Part shown: one piece after another, positions 27,001 through 38,307 of the stretch | Layout: each line of letters starts with the position of its first letter | How positions within the stretch are numbered: position 1 is the stretch's first letter | Assembly: GCA_903813345.2 (NCBI GenBank) | Contig: CAIIXF020000001.1 | Span: 25,099,915 to 25,163,914 of the forward strand | DNA length: 64,000 bases | DNA from: Owenia fusiformis | Taxonomy: Eukaryota; Annelida; Polychaeta; Sabellida; Oweniidae | Reading direction: 5' to 3' | Program-made: the position numbers and the translations under genes | The notes under the pieces: model-generated | The model's input: only the letters and a program-made list of their open reading frames with translations | Told to the model about the DNA's origin: nothing | Database searches by the model: none

Positions 27001-30000
27001 ACAAAGTATTCCCTGTGTTCCAAATCCTGGTGGGCATTCAAAAGACACTTCTTTGGTGGTATGTTTTGGTTCTGGGGTTATTTCACCAGTTGCTGTCTCC
27101 GCATTGATGAAATCTTGAACTTTCTTGTAGCCCTGCGTATTTTGAATTGAAGCATGACATCAAAACATCATAAAATACTATGTTTACAAATGATATGAAT
27201 ATCTACCCGAGTGCCCAGCATTCTGCGTGAATTCAATTTTACATGATTACACAGAACTACATATTGATATTTGATTTAATTGTTCTAAGTACATGTATAC
27301 ATTATGTAAGTTGTCTTGCCTCCTTTTCAAATAAACAAATATGTAAACAAATATGTGTATTCATGGTACAGGGATTGCCCCCCGAAAACGAAACCTTCAA
27401 TTTTTGCAACAACTTTGATCTAAGATTATGGGCATTTGTATTTATAGGTTGCATTTTTAGACCACCTTGCACTCTAGAAAGTATTTAATGTAAAAAACCT
27501 CACCAGCTCAAGATTCTCTATGACCTTAGTCTCAATGCAGGCTGGTTCACACTTGGGTGGAGAGAAGTCAGTGGAAGTATGGGCAAAGAATGATACCCAT
27601 AGTTCATATTTCAATGCTTGTGGATCCCCCTTAAAAATACAAAAACAAGTATACTTAAAAAACAATATTCATAATAAACGAAGCACCCCCAATACAACAT
27701 ATTATGCCGAAATATGAAAACAAAATCAACTGTAGAGTGTATAAGCAGCAAATAAAGGAGGCAATTTGCCTCTTCAAGGGAGGCAATTTGCCTCTTTGAT
27801 CATAATGTTGAGAGTTTTGTCTAAAATATATAAGATTTTCAATGATACATCAGATCCTAAAATACTCCTTCCTTTATTTTGTATCATAATGAAGGCATAT
27901 TTTTGAAATCAAATGGTTAGAAATGGAAATCAATTTGGTGACTCAGATTTGAATTTCCAGATTTGCAAAATTACACAAAAAAGTCTAAAATGCTACTATC
28001 ATAAAATGGAAGTAGCTTACATTACTTACAGGACTTTTGGTGAAGTGGCACTCATTTGTAAAATCTTGAAAAATACATGAAGTAGAATTGGGGCACAATG
28101 CTTCTTTGACTGCCACCATCTTTACTGTATTGATTGCGTCCTGGCACTCGTTGGCACTATATTTCAGTGATATCTTGTAGCTAAACTTTGGTATATGATA
28201 AACTGAAAGCAAATCCAAGACATATCATAAAGAAACATGTAGAATACATTCAGAGAGTATAGAATACATATTTGGCAAATATAGCATATCTATTTTGAGA
28301 ATATAGAACACCTATTTGGAGAATATTGATTATTTTCTTATATTTCCCACAATTAACTTTTTCATCTGTTTTTATGTTGTTTTAGAAAAACATTGAATAA
28401 CTCAACACAAAGTTATAAATAATTGCCAGAGCAACATATTTGTGTTGAGTATTTTTTGAAATTTTTAGGAGTGTCACGAACTAAAGCTTACTCCAAAAAC
28501 CTTTTCAGGTAAACAATATAATATGTACATATGTATTATAATGAACTAATGACAATTATAAAATTGATTTGAGGTATAGGGATCATACATAAATATTTTT
28601 ATGACTTAATATACCTCACAGCACAAAATTGATGAAATCAAAAAGAGCAATTTACAGGTTGTTTCCTTTATGTCTCTTTAAAAATTTCAAATCATTTCAT
28701 TTTATCAAATATGATCATAAATGGAAAATTTCAATGGCACAGGAGAAAATTGAAAAGTAAATTACATTTCAACTGGATAAATCTCAACTTGGAATGATAA
28801 GACACTATAGTTTAAAAGTTTAAAAAATTAATGTGAAATGCATACATAGTTTAATTGACTACAATACCAAAGTGAAAATGCAAAGTAAAATTTGGAAGAC
28901 ACTTTTAATAGCAAGTTTAACATATGGAACATTCCAGATTGCCATGATGGTGTTTTATACTCAAAGTGATTTCCACACAATATCATCATTACAAGGAAAA
29001 CACTATGAAAATGACCAAAACATTGAGGATGAAATGGAATCAACTAGATATATTTCCACTATGCAAATAGCACCACCTTGGCACCACCAGAACATGGCAG
29101 AGGGGTTTGATAATCTGAGAGAGGCGAAACATGCATCAGAAGAGTTGAATGTTAGAAGACAACACTATCAAATTGGAAATGTTACTGTTACAGAAGGGAC
29201 AAAATTGATTATACCCAAATCAAATGTACTGTTTTTAAAAACACACAAAACAGCTAGTTCTACTTTACAAAATATATTGATGAGATATGGTGATAATAAT
29301 AACCTCACATTTGCCATCCATCAGAAATCTCACGTCATTAAACCAGCTCAACCTTTCAAGAGAGAGTATGTGATGCCAGCAAAGGGAGACTATAACATTC
29401 TCTGTCACCATGCAAGATATAGCACAGAAATGTCCAAAATTCTGCCAAAGAATACTCCATTTGTAACAATTCTTAGAAATCCTGTTGATGTGTTTGAGTC
29501 CACATATACATATTTCAATATAACAGCAAGGTGCTTTGGAATTATGCAGCAAAATGGAGTTGAGTTACTTGCCCAAAATACAATGGACTTGGATGTTAGG
29601 AAATTTCACTGTTTCAAGCGCAACATGATGCTATCTGATCTTGGTCACAAGAAAGAAGATGATGATGATATAGCGAACATTACAAAGAAAATCAAGGAAA
29701 TAGATGATAACTTTGATTTAGTCCTCATTGCAGAATACTTTGAAGAGAGTTTAATTTTGCTGAAGCAATTATTAGGTTGGCCTTTGGAAAACCTTGTATA
29801 TTTTAGACAAAACTCTAGGCAGAATTTTCAAAGAGGCAAACTGTCTCCCTCTACAAGAGAGTGGGTGCGAAAATGGAATAAAGGTGACGAGATGCTTTAT
29901 AATCATTTTAACCAATCATTTTGGAAAAGACTTCACTCATATGGCTATGATCAAATGCAAGACGAAGTTTTTCAGCTCAGACGACTATGCAATACATGGC

Positions 30001-33000
30001 ATACATACTGTGTAAAAGAAGTGACATCAGCTATAAAAATGACTGATTTAAAATTCAAACCAATAAGTGCCCCACTAAGCATCTTGGGATACACACTTTC
30101 TGACGATGGGATGAGAAATAAAACTTGTAGACAACTGGCAACCCCAGAAATTCCATATACCAATTATATCCGACAGAAATTGCTATACAAAGGCATTTTG
30201 CATCAATCTGGCATAGATCAAAAAGATATGGAAATTCCTTTCATTCGACGTAAGTGACATCTTTAAGATTAAGTGAAAGCTTATAAACTAATTGTTACCA
30301 ATTATAAGTGATGAACAGCTATACATTTTATGAAGATGTAATGAGAAAAAGTTTTAGCGATCTGGCAATTATCTGTCACTGATTGCAATGATATATTTTA
30401 TTCAGCAAAGAGAACATATAAATAAACAAACTTTCATCACTGCTGCCATCTTTTTGTTAACATTATGCCAATAGAGTTTATATAAAATGGGAGGTCACTG
30501 AAAATCTTTTTATTATAATTTGTTGGAAGTGACATCAGTGACATCTTTACAATTTGATGAAAGCTAGTGTATAGGTGGATCATAACTTTTTTTGCATTCA
30601 ATTTCAGCATGTTTCCATAAGTGGTGCTTTTAATAATAGCTTTTTTGGGTAGCAGAACTTGACGTTACTTAAAAAATGAATAGCAAATAATAATAATTTA
30701 TATTGTGTGATAAAATTATCAAAATAGCAATTATGTATAATGGAACCAATTAATACAACTGACTTCAAAAATAAAACACTTCAATGAAAATAAATACCCA
30801 AATAAAATAATAATGTATTTTTCACATGAAAACAAAAAAAATTCTTTCAAAATTCAAAGCAACAAATAAAGACAATGCAATCAAGGACACACAAAAATGT
30901 TAAAGTAAGTGGAATCACCATGAAATCAATGACCCCTGACTGTATCAATTATGACACCATTAGGTCAAAGCTAGGACTCTGATTTTTAATTCTCTGAATA
31001 ATGAACTGTTAAAAATGCCTATTTTAGCCAAATTTTTATCGCTTGCATTTTGCAGCTTATAGCCTCAATGATGAAAATCACAAACCTAAAAGAGGATGAA
31101 AATTAATGCTTACCAACTACCATGTACCGATGAGTTTCAGTCAGATCTTGTCCCTCTCTACTTTTGCCCTTAGCTATGCATGTATAAAGGCCAGAGTCTT
31201 TAGCTTGAGCATCTGATATTTTAAGATCACCTGCAGGAGTACTTAAAAGTCTGGCATCAGCGACAGGTTTCATTTCTGAATCTTCCCATGTTACTGTTGG
31301 ATCAATTATGGTCTTCTTACCCATGCAACTAAGCAGTTTCTCTTGCCCTTGCTCCACAAAGGCATCTGCAAGTTAAGGAAGAATGACATTGCCTTCAAAA
31401 AGCATGTTGGACAATCAATGAACAGTAAGAAATATTTTCAAGCATGTGTACATTTGTAAGTAGTATACCGCAAGATCATAATTTTACAATGGACACATGT
31501 TATAAGTAAAATTCATATCACAATATACTGTATGTCCACTTTTTTAAATAATACTCAAACTGAACAATTCAATTCTGATATAATATTAAAGGACTACTGT
31601 ATACCTTTGAGATGCGGTCGCTGAGAATCCCCTACATCAGCTTCCCTACGTAAAATATGTGACTCTAATGACTCCGAAGATATCCCCTCTAGATTTGTAT
31701 TCGTTGAACGCTTTCTACGCTTCCTTGTTTTTGCATTGTCATTCGCTTTTGCTCTCAGGTCAGCCATGACCTTTGATAAAGGTAAAGTAAAGTGGGCCTG
31801 TGGAAATGAGGGCAATATGTGCAGGTTAAAGTCATATGCTGACCTCAGTTTACTCTTTACCGCAGGATCACAATCCAAAAGTGATAAGTCTTTTTTCGTT
31901 ACTGAAAAGACACAATTACTTTCTGTAAAAATTAGAAGCATATCATTGTAGCTACATGTATTTCAAAATTATAATTGAAAAACTGTTTAACAATAGAGAC
32001 AATGTTTTAAAAAATGACTTGCTATGGATCGTTTTAATGTACCGTGTTCAAACATTACTTGTAATTAACATCAAATTGGAATGTAATGATGCTACACTGG
32101 GGTGAAACAGAGAATCTAATTGAATTCTAGCTCTATGATTTCCAGGTAATCATGTCAAAATATCTCCACTTGAATCAAGTTTCACCTTAATGTCCAATTC
32201 AATCAAGGAGTCATCATGGCCTTATCTTAATAGATCTCACTACATAGTCTCAGGGTAACTGAAAGCTTGCAGCACAGGAAATTGTAACAATGTCAACACA
32301 CAAATGTGTAACACTTTGTTACATTTCCTGATAAAATGATAGCTATATTAAAGTCACCACTCCTTGGTGGTGCTTATAATGAGGGCAATATGTGCAAATA
32401 AGTTCCAAATAGAAAAGATGAACTTACATTCTTTTACTGCCACCGCATGTATTATTCCATTTTTAGAATGCTCCATCGTGAAACACATTACGAGTCTGTA
32501 AGGATTACTGAAATTAAAAGAAAAAGTTAACTAACATATTTTAAAATATTTCTTTGGAAATTTCCAAGTTTCATTGATTTTACTGTTTTTTTTGATTGGC
32601 AAAATTAGAAAATTAAACATGTCAGAAAGGATGCAAAAATTAAATGTACATATATTTTTATGAACATTTTGTGAAACATTTACAGCATTTAACATCAGTA
32701 ACCTACATGAAACATGAAAAACACATTTTGAACCAGGACCTTAACTCTTTATAGCTCACTATCTGACCATAAGTACAATTAGATGTACTACACTTACTGG
32801 TGAGTGCGGCGGGTCAGGACGAGCTTGAATTGAAGATGTGTCCTGTCACAATGGATGCTCTTGTAAGATCTCTGGTGATTGTTTCTCCCCCACCCTGAAA
32901 CCAGAAACTACATATAATTGCTCATATTTCTATCAAACTGTCTACTTTTACTAAGATCAACAAGTCATTGATTGAACATATGTACCTTTACAGCAATATG

Positions 33001-36000
33001 TTCTGTACCTGGGAAGTTGAAACTTACATTGATACTTCTCAACTTTAATTGCAACATGAATTACCATATTTGGGAATTACACGAGACCACTTAGCAGCCA
33101 GGACTAAATACTAATGAAGGACCCACGGTCCTGTGCTCATACAGTTTGGAACCTTCAGAGGAATTTATATCCTGACTTTCAAACAAAAATATTGATTTGG
33201 ATTTGTAGTCTCGACCTTAGATAGAAACTTAGATAGCATAGTTGTGTGACCTAGTTTGATGACCTTTGACCTTGAAAATTTTACTTATTCAGAGCTCAGT
33301 AAGGTATTTTGTGATTAAGCTGACCAAAATTTACATCCAAAAATCAATTTGAAAAATCAACTTTTTTGACCTTTCGAAGGTCACTGAAGGTCAAGTAAAG
33401 GTCAAATCCTAAAACTAATGATTTGAACTTCTGGCAACTTGTAGATGATTTTCAAAAAAAATTTGGTCAAATTGAAGCAAGTTGAAAAATAACTTGTTTT
33501 ACTGTTTTTTTTACGTCAAATATCTCAAAAACGGTAAAAATTTGATGCTGACGTATATTGAGAAATATGTAGGGAATGCTTAAGTCTATCAATGATGTAA
33601 TTTATTGCAGGAAATGATCAAGTATAAGGCAAACTTTAAGAATCTTGTCAATCACAAAACCTGCCATTGACTTTATACATGAGAAAGTTTCCTGAAAATG
33701 ATTTAAGTCCTACTTTTTTTCAAATTTTATAGAGTAAACACCAAAAACCGTTATTCCAAGAGCTTTGAAATCTTCAGAGGACATAAGTTGCATATACACC
33801 AACTACTTAAAGTTATTTGAAAGTTCTACTTCAACAAAGTGTCTAGTATTTACAGAAAATTTGACTTTTTGACGTCAAAATCCTCAATTTCTCAGAAACT
33901 GGGCAAACTTGGGAAATGGCGATGATAGGTCAAATAGACATTATCGATATGCATAAAATGAATGTGGATATGACTCAATCCGAATAGCAGTTTTAATTTG
34001 TGTGGCCAATGTTGACGGACGGACGGACGCCGAACCAACGGACGGACGGACGAACCAACGGACGGACGCCTGGTCGATCCCATAGGCTCACTGTGTGAGC
34101 CAAAAATGATACAGACTTATAATTTATATTGTCAAAATTGAGATAATTTGTGAAAAATGAGACAAAAAATGATTTCTGAAATTGAGGTTAATATAGGAGT
34201 AAATTACCAGCATAAAATGATGAGTATTACAGTAGTTCAGATGAATAGCTGTTCTGTTTTTGTCAAAAAATGTTCACAGACAGATGGAAAGTGGGAAGGA
34301 AGAATGGACAGATGGATGAGTAAGTGGTTCCATTGTGAACAAAACAATAAAGATATACTCACAAGAAAATGGATCACCAGGAACAGATCCCCTTCTTATT
34401 CCAGTATATTCTATATGTGTCATCCCCAAAATTATTTGCTTCATACGTGGTTTCTTTATAAGCACTTGCTTCCTCTTTGATTCCTTTTTGATAACCTTCT
34501 TCTTAATTGCTCTCCTGTGCTTTGTTCGTTTAACCCCATGTCCCTTATCACTGTCTAATGGTTTGAGGGTGTAAATACCAAGATATTCCTGAAGGTCACA
34601 TCTCTCTTCTCTTTGTTGTTCAGATATTGTTGGTGTCACAGCTATTATAGGTACCACATCTGAAATGTGTACATACATCAAGCATAACTCTAGCTATTCT
34701 AGAAAAATGAATGAGATAAAAATTGGAAATAGAGTTACCGGGAGCAAATTGCAGTCAAAAATTAAAGTAGAAATTAATAGGCCAAGTTCATTTTTACCAG
34801 TTTTACTGATTTCCATTTCATTCCATAATATCAATCTCTGCATTAAAACCATTTCCTATTAATAAGTTAAACAGGCACTCTACATATAAGAGAAATTTCT
34901 AAATTTGATACAGTGAATAATATTTCCATTTGTGGGGAATGCCTGTGTCACTTTCAAAAATAGTATAAACCCCTTATTTATCTTGTGTACAAGAAACACA
35001 GGTATGCCCGTCAATAGATTAAAATATTTGTATAATACTAACCGCGTCTATTGCGACTCCCTTTGTTTTCTTTATTCTGTCTGTATTTTTTGTAAATATA
35101 TGTAATGTGTTTTTTCTTTATCTTTTGAGCTACTAGGGATTCTTTTTGTTGGTTTTTCGGGTTTTTATTTTCTTGTGCATTTGATGGTTTTGTTAAATCT
35201 TTTTTTATGGATTGATGTCTTTTGTATTTTTTGGTACGGATATGGAGGCCTAAATGATCTGAATTTATGACTGTTTCTTCCCATTTCTGAGATTTTGCTT
35301 TCAGTACATCATAAGTCATGCGTAACTCATCTAAGACAGCTTTGACCACATTGTCCTTGTGCATTGGGGTCAATATTATGGAATTTGACATATCTATGAT
35401 GCAGGACTTCAGAGTTTTTAACACATGTTTTGTATGAGTTTTTTTGAATATGTCAATAAAGCTTTCAATTGTTTTGCTTAATATGCTATGTGGGTTTTCT
35501 TTAATTGTGTGAAGGTAGGTTTGAAGTCGATGCAATAAATCATTAACATGCAATTTGGAATTATATTCTAGACTATCATAATCCTCAAAAGGTAGTGTTG
35601 GCATCATTGTAGTTGTGACCTCAGCTTGTTTGTAGGCTGTACCTTGTGCCAATTTTGTTTTCTGCTTTTTATTTGGCTTGACAGTTTTCTTATCATGTGC
35701 AGACTTTGCCTTAATGTTTGGTGAAGATGGGTTTTTATGCTTGACCATTTTCTTATCTTGAGCAGGTTTTTTGGGCTTGACCATTTTCTTATCTTGAGCA
35801 GGTTTTTTGGGCTTGACCATTTTCTTATCATGTGCAGACTTTGCCTTAATGTTTGGTGAAGATGGGTTTTTTGGTTCAACTTTTTTCTGTTTGTGCAAAC
35901 CTTTTGCTTTTATGTTTGATTCTTTCTTATTTGCTGGTGATGATTTTCTTGGCTTGGCAATTTTCTTATCGTGTCCTACTTTTGTCTTAATGCTTGCTGA

Positions 36001-38249
36001 TAATTTTCTTGGCTTGACTGTGATCTTACGCTGCACTATCTTTAAGTTTGCTGATGATTTTCTTGGCTTGGCAGTTTTCTTACTATGCCCTACTTTTGTT
36101 TTAATGTTTGCTGTTGATTTTATTGGCTTGGCAGTTTTCTTTTGATGCCCTTCTTTTGGCTTCATGCTTGCTGATGATTTTCTTGGCTTGTCAGTTTTCT
36201 TATGATGCCCTACTTTTGGCTTCATGCTTGCTAATGGTTTTCTTGGCTTGGCAGTTTTCTTATGATGCCCTACTTTTGGCTTCATGCTTGCTAATGATTT
36301 TCTTGGCTTGGCAGTTTTCTTATGATGCCCTACTTTTGGCTTCATGCTTACTGATGATTTTCTTGGCTTGGCAGTTTTCTTATGATGCCCTACTTTTGGC
36401 TTCATGCTTGCTGATGATTTTCTTGGCTTGGCAGTTTTCTTATGATGCCCTACTTTTGGCTTCACGCTTGCTGATAAATTTCTTGGCTTGGCAGTTTTCT
36501 TATGATGCCCTACTTTTGGCTTCATGCTTGCTGATAAATTTCTTGGCTTGGCAGTTTTCTTATGATGCCCTACTTTTGGCTTCATGCTTGCTGATGCTTT
36601 TCTTGGCTTGGCAGTTTTTTTATGATGCCCTACTTTTGGCTTCATGCTTACTGATGATTTTCTTAGTTTGCCTGTTTTCTTATGATGCAGTATCTTTATC
36701 TTAGATGCTTTTCTTGGCTTGACTGTTTTATGATTACCTATTTTTGGCTTAACTATTTTCTTATGATGCCCAATTTTTTTGCTTTTATTCGCTGATGGTA
36801 ATCTTCTACGCTTTGCAATTTTCTTATGATGCCCTATCTTTGTTCTCATGCTTGGTGATGATTGTCTTGTTTTAAACTTTTTCTTAAGATGCTTGATATT
36901 TGTTTGAATATTTGCTGATAATTTTCTTGGCTTTGCAGTTTTTTTACGATGCCCTACTCTTGCCTTGAAGTTTACTGAAGATTTTCTTGAATTAACCTTT
37001 TTCATCTTAGGATGTCCTATTTTTGTCCTAATGTTTGCTGGCCATTTCATTGGCTTAACTTTTTTCTCAGGATGCCTGATTTTTGTCTTAATCCTTGCTG
37101 ATGATTTTCTTGGCTTGGGAATTTTCTTATGATGCCCTGCTCTTGTCTTAATGCTTTTTGATGATTTTTTTGTATTGGTAGTTTTCTTATGATGCCCTTC
37201 TCTTGTTTTAATGCTTGCTGATGATTTTCTTGGTTTGGAATTTTTCTTATGTCCTACTCTTGTTCTAATGTCTGCTATTGATTTTCTTGGCTTGCCATTT
37301 TTCTTATGATGTCCTACTCTTGTTTTAATGTGTGCTGATGATTTTCTTGGCTTGGCATTTTTCTTACGATGTCCTAATCTTGTCATAATGCTTGCTGATG
37401 ACTTTCTTGGCTTAACTCTTCTGTTATGATGCACAATTTCTGTGTTAATGTTTGCTGATGATTTCCGAGACACGGCCATGTTTTTATCATACATGGGCTT
37501 AAGATTTTCCTTGTTATGAATTTTTCTAGGTTCTGGTTTTCCATTGTTTCTTCCTTGATAAGATTCTTTTTTACTCGATGTAGTCTCATGACTTTTGATC
37601 CTAGATGAAGCATGATTTGAAATGGGTTTATCTTCCTTATTTCTAGATGAAACATGACTCAAAGAGGGTCTTTCTTCTTTATTTCGAGATGTGGCATGAC
37701 TCAGAGAGGGTCTTTTTTCTTTATTTCTAGATGTGGCATGACTCACAGGGGGTTTGTCTTCTTTATTTCTAGATGTGGCATGACTCACAGGGGGTTTGTC
37801 TTCTTTATTTCTAGATGTGGCATAACTCAGAGAGGGTCTTTTTTCTTTATTTCTAGATGTGGCATGACTCACAGGGGGTTTGTCTTCTTTATTTCTAGAT
37901 GTGGCATGACTCACAGGGGGTTTGTCTTCTTTATTTCTAGATGTGGCATGACTCAGAGAGGGTCTTTTTTCTTTATTTCTAGATGTGGCATGACTCACAG
38001 GGGGTTTGTCTTCTTTATTTCGAGATGTGGCATGACTCAGAGAGGGTGTACCTTCTTTGTTTTTTGAAGTGGCATGACTCACAGGTCTATTTTCTTTTTT
38101 TCCTGATGTGGCATGAGTTGAGAAGGGCCTGTCCTCTTTGTTTCTAGTTGTGGCATGACTCAAAGAGGGTCTAAGATCTTCACTCCTCGGTGAGGCAAGG
38201 CTTGAAGAAGGATTACTCAAGGTGAGAAGCAGAAGAACAACAAGTACAC
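18080..38249 (-). CDS. Unrecognised single-pass receptor-like protein: polycationic repeat ectodomain, Ig, cysteine-rich modules, TM, tail (first exon missing)
   Basis: Hand-built model. Exons: 38249-35043, 34659-34363, 32894-32798, 32507-32428, 31901-31605, 31365-31114, 28202-28030, 27629-27504, 27132-27000, 26410-26228, 21396-21273, 19088-18974, 18673-18080 (stop). All twelve junctions have GT/AG and matching phase, giving about 1892 residues. The visible start is a signal-peptide-like hydrophobic run (VLVVLLLLTLSNPSSSLA) directly after a splice acceptor. The codon at 38280 is TTG, so the ATG lies in an unseen upstream exon ending in phase 1. Order by residue from the first visible codon: 14-residue SHATSRNKE repeats to ~230; 20-residue KPRKSSASMKPKVGHHKKTA repeats; a helical segment near 920-1010; a second basic stretch; WWGR..C region; furin-like RKRRKR/ST at ~1287-1293; Ig domain with C1340, W1353, C1389 (DSGLYTC); modules with paired cysteines; an ephrin-receptor-like/GCC2-GCC3 cysteine module (~1555-1615); TM ~1635-1655; a tail with SPPAPPYQ, NYYSTI, SH3-type PPLPQR and QQGHISSV repeats. 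Function unknown. Confidence 0.8.
18300..18440 (-). repeat. Coding 24-bp repeats in the cytoplasmic-tail exon (QQGHISSV type)
   Basis: Five to seven imperfect copies of an 8-residue unit, (Q/H)(Q/H)G(H/P)ISSV, lie in the last coding exon of the receptor-like gene, with more diverged copies on both sides. They are inside the predicted cytoplasmic tail downstream of the proline-rich PPLPQR motif. Confidence 0.9.
19130..20460. repeat. 24-bp minisatellite in a receptor-gene intron, with 96-bp higher-order units
   Basis: Unit is close to CATCACAACCAACCAACATA plus four bases, repeated for about 1.3 kb in the intron between exons 21396-21273 and 19088-18974. Between about 19185 and 19590 four sub-units repeat as a 96-bp block about four times. 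The array decays towards 20460. Period 24 keeps long minus-strand frames open (241 and 109 codons of CDVFMLVG-like sequence). No splice or start evidence supports them as genes. Confidence 0.95.
20591..21125. mobile_element. Long copy of an ATGTCACCACC-ended MITE containing ~130-bp tandem repeats
   Basis: Starts ACAAGGCATTAACATGACAG..ATGTCACCACC and ends GGTGGTGACATA, matching shorter copies at 5131, 25468 and 26052. Its interior holds three direct ~130-bp repeats (about 20650-21020) with TTTTGACCTTGAGAAGGT and CAAATCTAAAGTCAGATTTG. Related sequence appears again at 33240-33500. Confidence 0.7.
25468..25610. mobile_element. Short copy of the ATGTCACCACC MITE
   Basis: AACAAGGCATTACCATGCAAAA at the start, CCATTTGTTACAGACA, AAAAAGTTGGAGAC and a terminal GGCGACATA. 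It lies in the receptor-gene intron upstream of the transmembrane exon. Confidence 0.7.
26052..26209. mobile_element. Short copy of the ATGTCACCACC MITE beside a splice donor
   Basis: Same family as the copy at 25468: AACAAGACATTAACATGCAA, CCATTTGTTACAGACA, AGTTGGAGACAATAAC, terminal GTTGGTGACATAA. Its end is only about 18 bp inside the intron from the donor of exon 26410-26228. Confidence 0.7.
28878..30257 (+). CDS. Gal3ST-type carbohydrate 3-O-sulfotransferase, intronless, nested antisense in a receptor-gene intron
   Basis: 459 residues with no introns. The frame is open from a GTG at 28833, but the first ATG is at 28878 and gives a proper type II membrane leader: MQSKIWK, then a hydrophobic anchor to about residue 27. 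Family motifs are the 5'-phosphosulfate-binding segment VLFLKTHKTASSTLQNIL (~117-134) and the 3'-phosphate-binding segment FVTILRNPVDVFESTYTYF (~195-213), as in galactose-3-O-sulfotransferases and galactosylceramide sulfotransferase. Potential N-glycosylation sites include NVT and NIT. Expected to act in the Golgi lumen, moving sulfate from PAPS to the 3-OH of galactose on glycolipids or glycoproteins. The exact acceptor cannot be told from sequence. It lies wholly within the intron between receptor exons 31365-31114 and 28202-28030, on the opposite strand. Absence of introns suggests a retroposed copy or a lineage that keeps its coding region in one exon. Length is typical of the family. Confidence 0.92.
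   Translation: MQSKIWKTLLIASLTYGTFQIAMMVFYTQSDFHTISSLQGKHYENDQNIEDEMESTRYISTMQIAPPWHHQNMAEGFDNLREAKHASEELNVRRQHYQIGNVTVTEGTKLIIPKSNVLFLKTHKTASSTLQNILMRYGDNNNLTFAIHQKSHVIKPAQPFKREYVMPAKGDYNILCHHARYSTEMSKILPKNTPFVTILRNPVDVFESTYTYFNITARCFGIMQQNGVELLAQNTMDLDVRKFHCFKRNMMLSDLGHKKEDDDDIANITKKIKEIDDNFDLVLIAEYFEESLILLKQLLGWPLENLVYFRQNSRQNFQRGKLSPSTREWVRKWNKGDEMLYNHFNQSFWKRLHSYGYDQMQDEVFQLRRLCNTWHTYCVKEVTSAIKMTDLKFKPISAPLSILGYTLSDDGMRNKTCRQLATPEIPYTNYIRQKLLYKGILHQSGIDQKDMEIPFIRRK
33240..34110. repeat. Interspersed repeat with GACCTTGA blocks and a (GGAC)n tail
   Basis: 33240-33500 shares TGACCTTGAAAATTT-like and CAACTTGTAGATGATTTT blocks with the repeats at 20650-21020. It ends in imperfect GGACGGACGGAC repeats (34014-34070). 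It lies in the intron between receptor exons 34659-34363 and 32894-32798. Confidence 0.7.
35900..37470 (-). repeat. Coding tandem array, 60-bp unit (20 aa, KPRKSSASMKPKVGHHKKTA type)
   Basis: About 26-28 units lie inside the large first visible exon of the receptor-like gene. Nine or so units between about 36120 and 36660 are almost identical and line up base for base at period 60. Outer units are more diverged and include some length changes. The encoded peptide is strongly basic with recurring GHHKK. Because 60 is a multiple of three, the antisense strand is also open for about 198 codons (36108-36704). I regard that antisense frame as a shadow. Confidence 0.95.
37590..38190 (-). repeat. 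Coding tandem array, 42-bp unit (14 aa, SHATSRNKEDKPPV type) with higher-order period
   Basis: About 14 units in the same exon, just after the hydrophobic leader. Two unit types, ending KRPSL and DKPPV, alternate in a repeated order (one KRPSL then two DKPPV). This gives a 126-bp higher-order repeat present at least twice. The antisense strand is open for 137 codons for the same period reason and is not taken as a gene. Confidence 0.95.
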
Positions 38250-38307
38250 CTGCAAATACAAAATTAACAATATTTACCAAGATGCCAGTAGGAAGTTACC
38301 AGTTTCA

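Noticed and set aside
28401-28449. Hairpin CTCAACACAAA/TTTGTGTTGAG in a receptor intron
   Set aside because: The 11-bp stem with a long AT-rich loop is weak; no reason to call an RNA gene.
36108-36704. 198-codon plus-strand frame of FLAWQFSYDALLLASCLLM units
   Set aside because: Antisense shadow of the 60-bp coding repeat. The minus strand is joined by in-phase exons, the plus strand is not.
37654-38067. 137-codon plus-strand frame of MTHRGFVFFISRCG units
   Set aside because: Antisense shadow of the 42-bp coding repeat.
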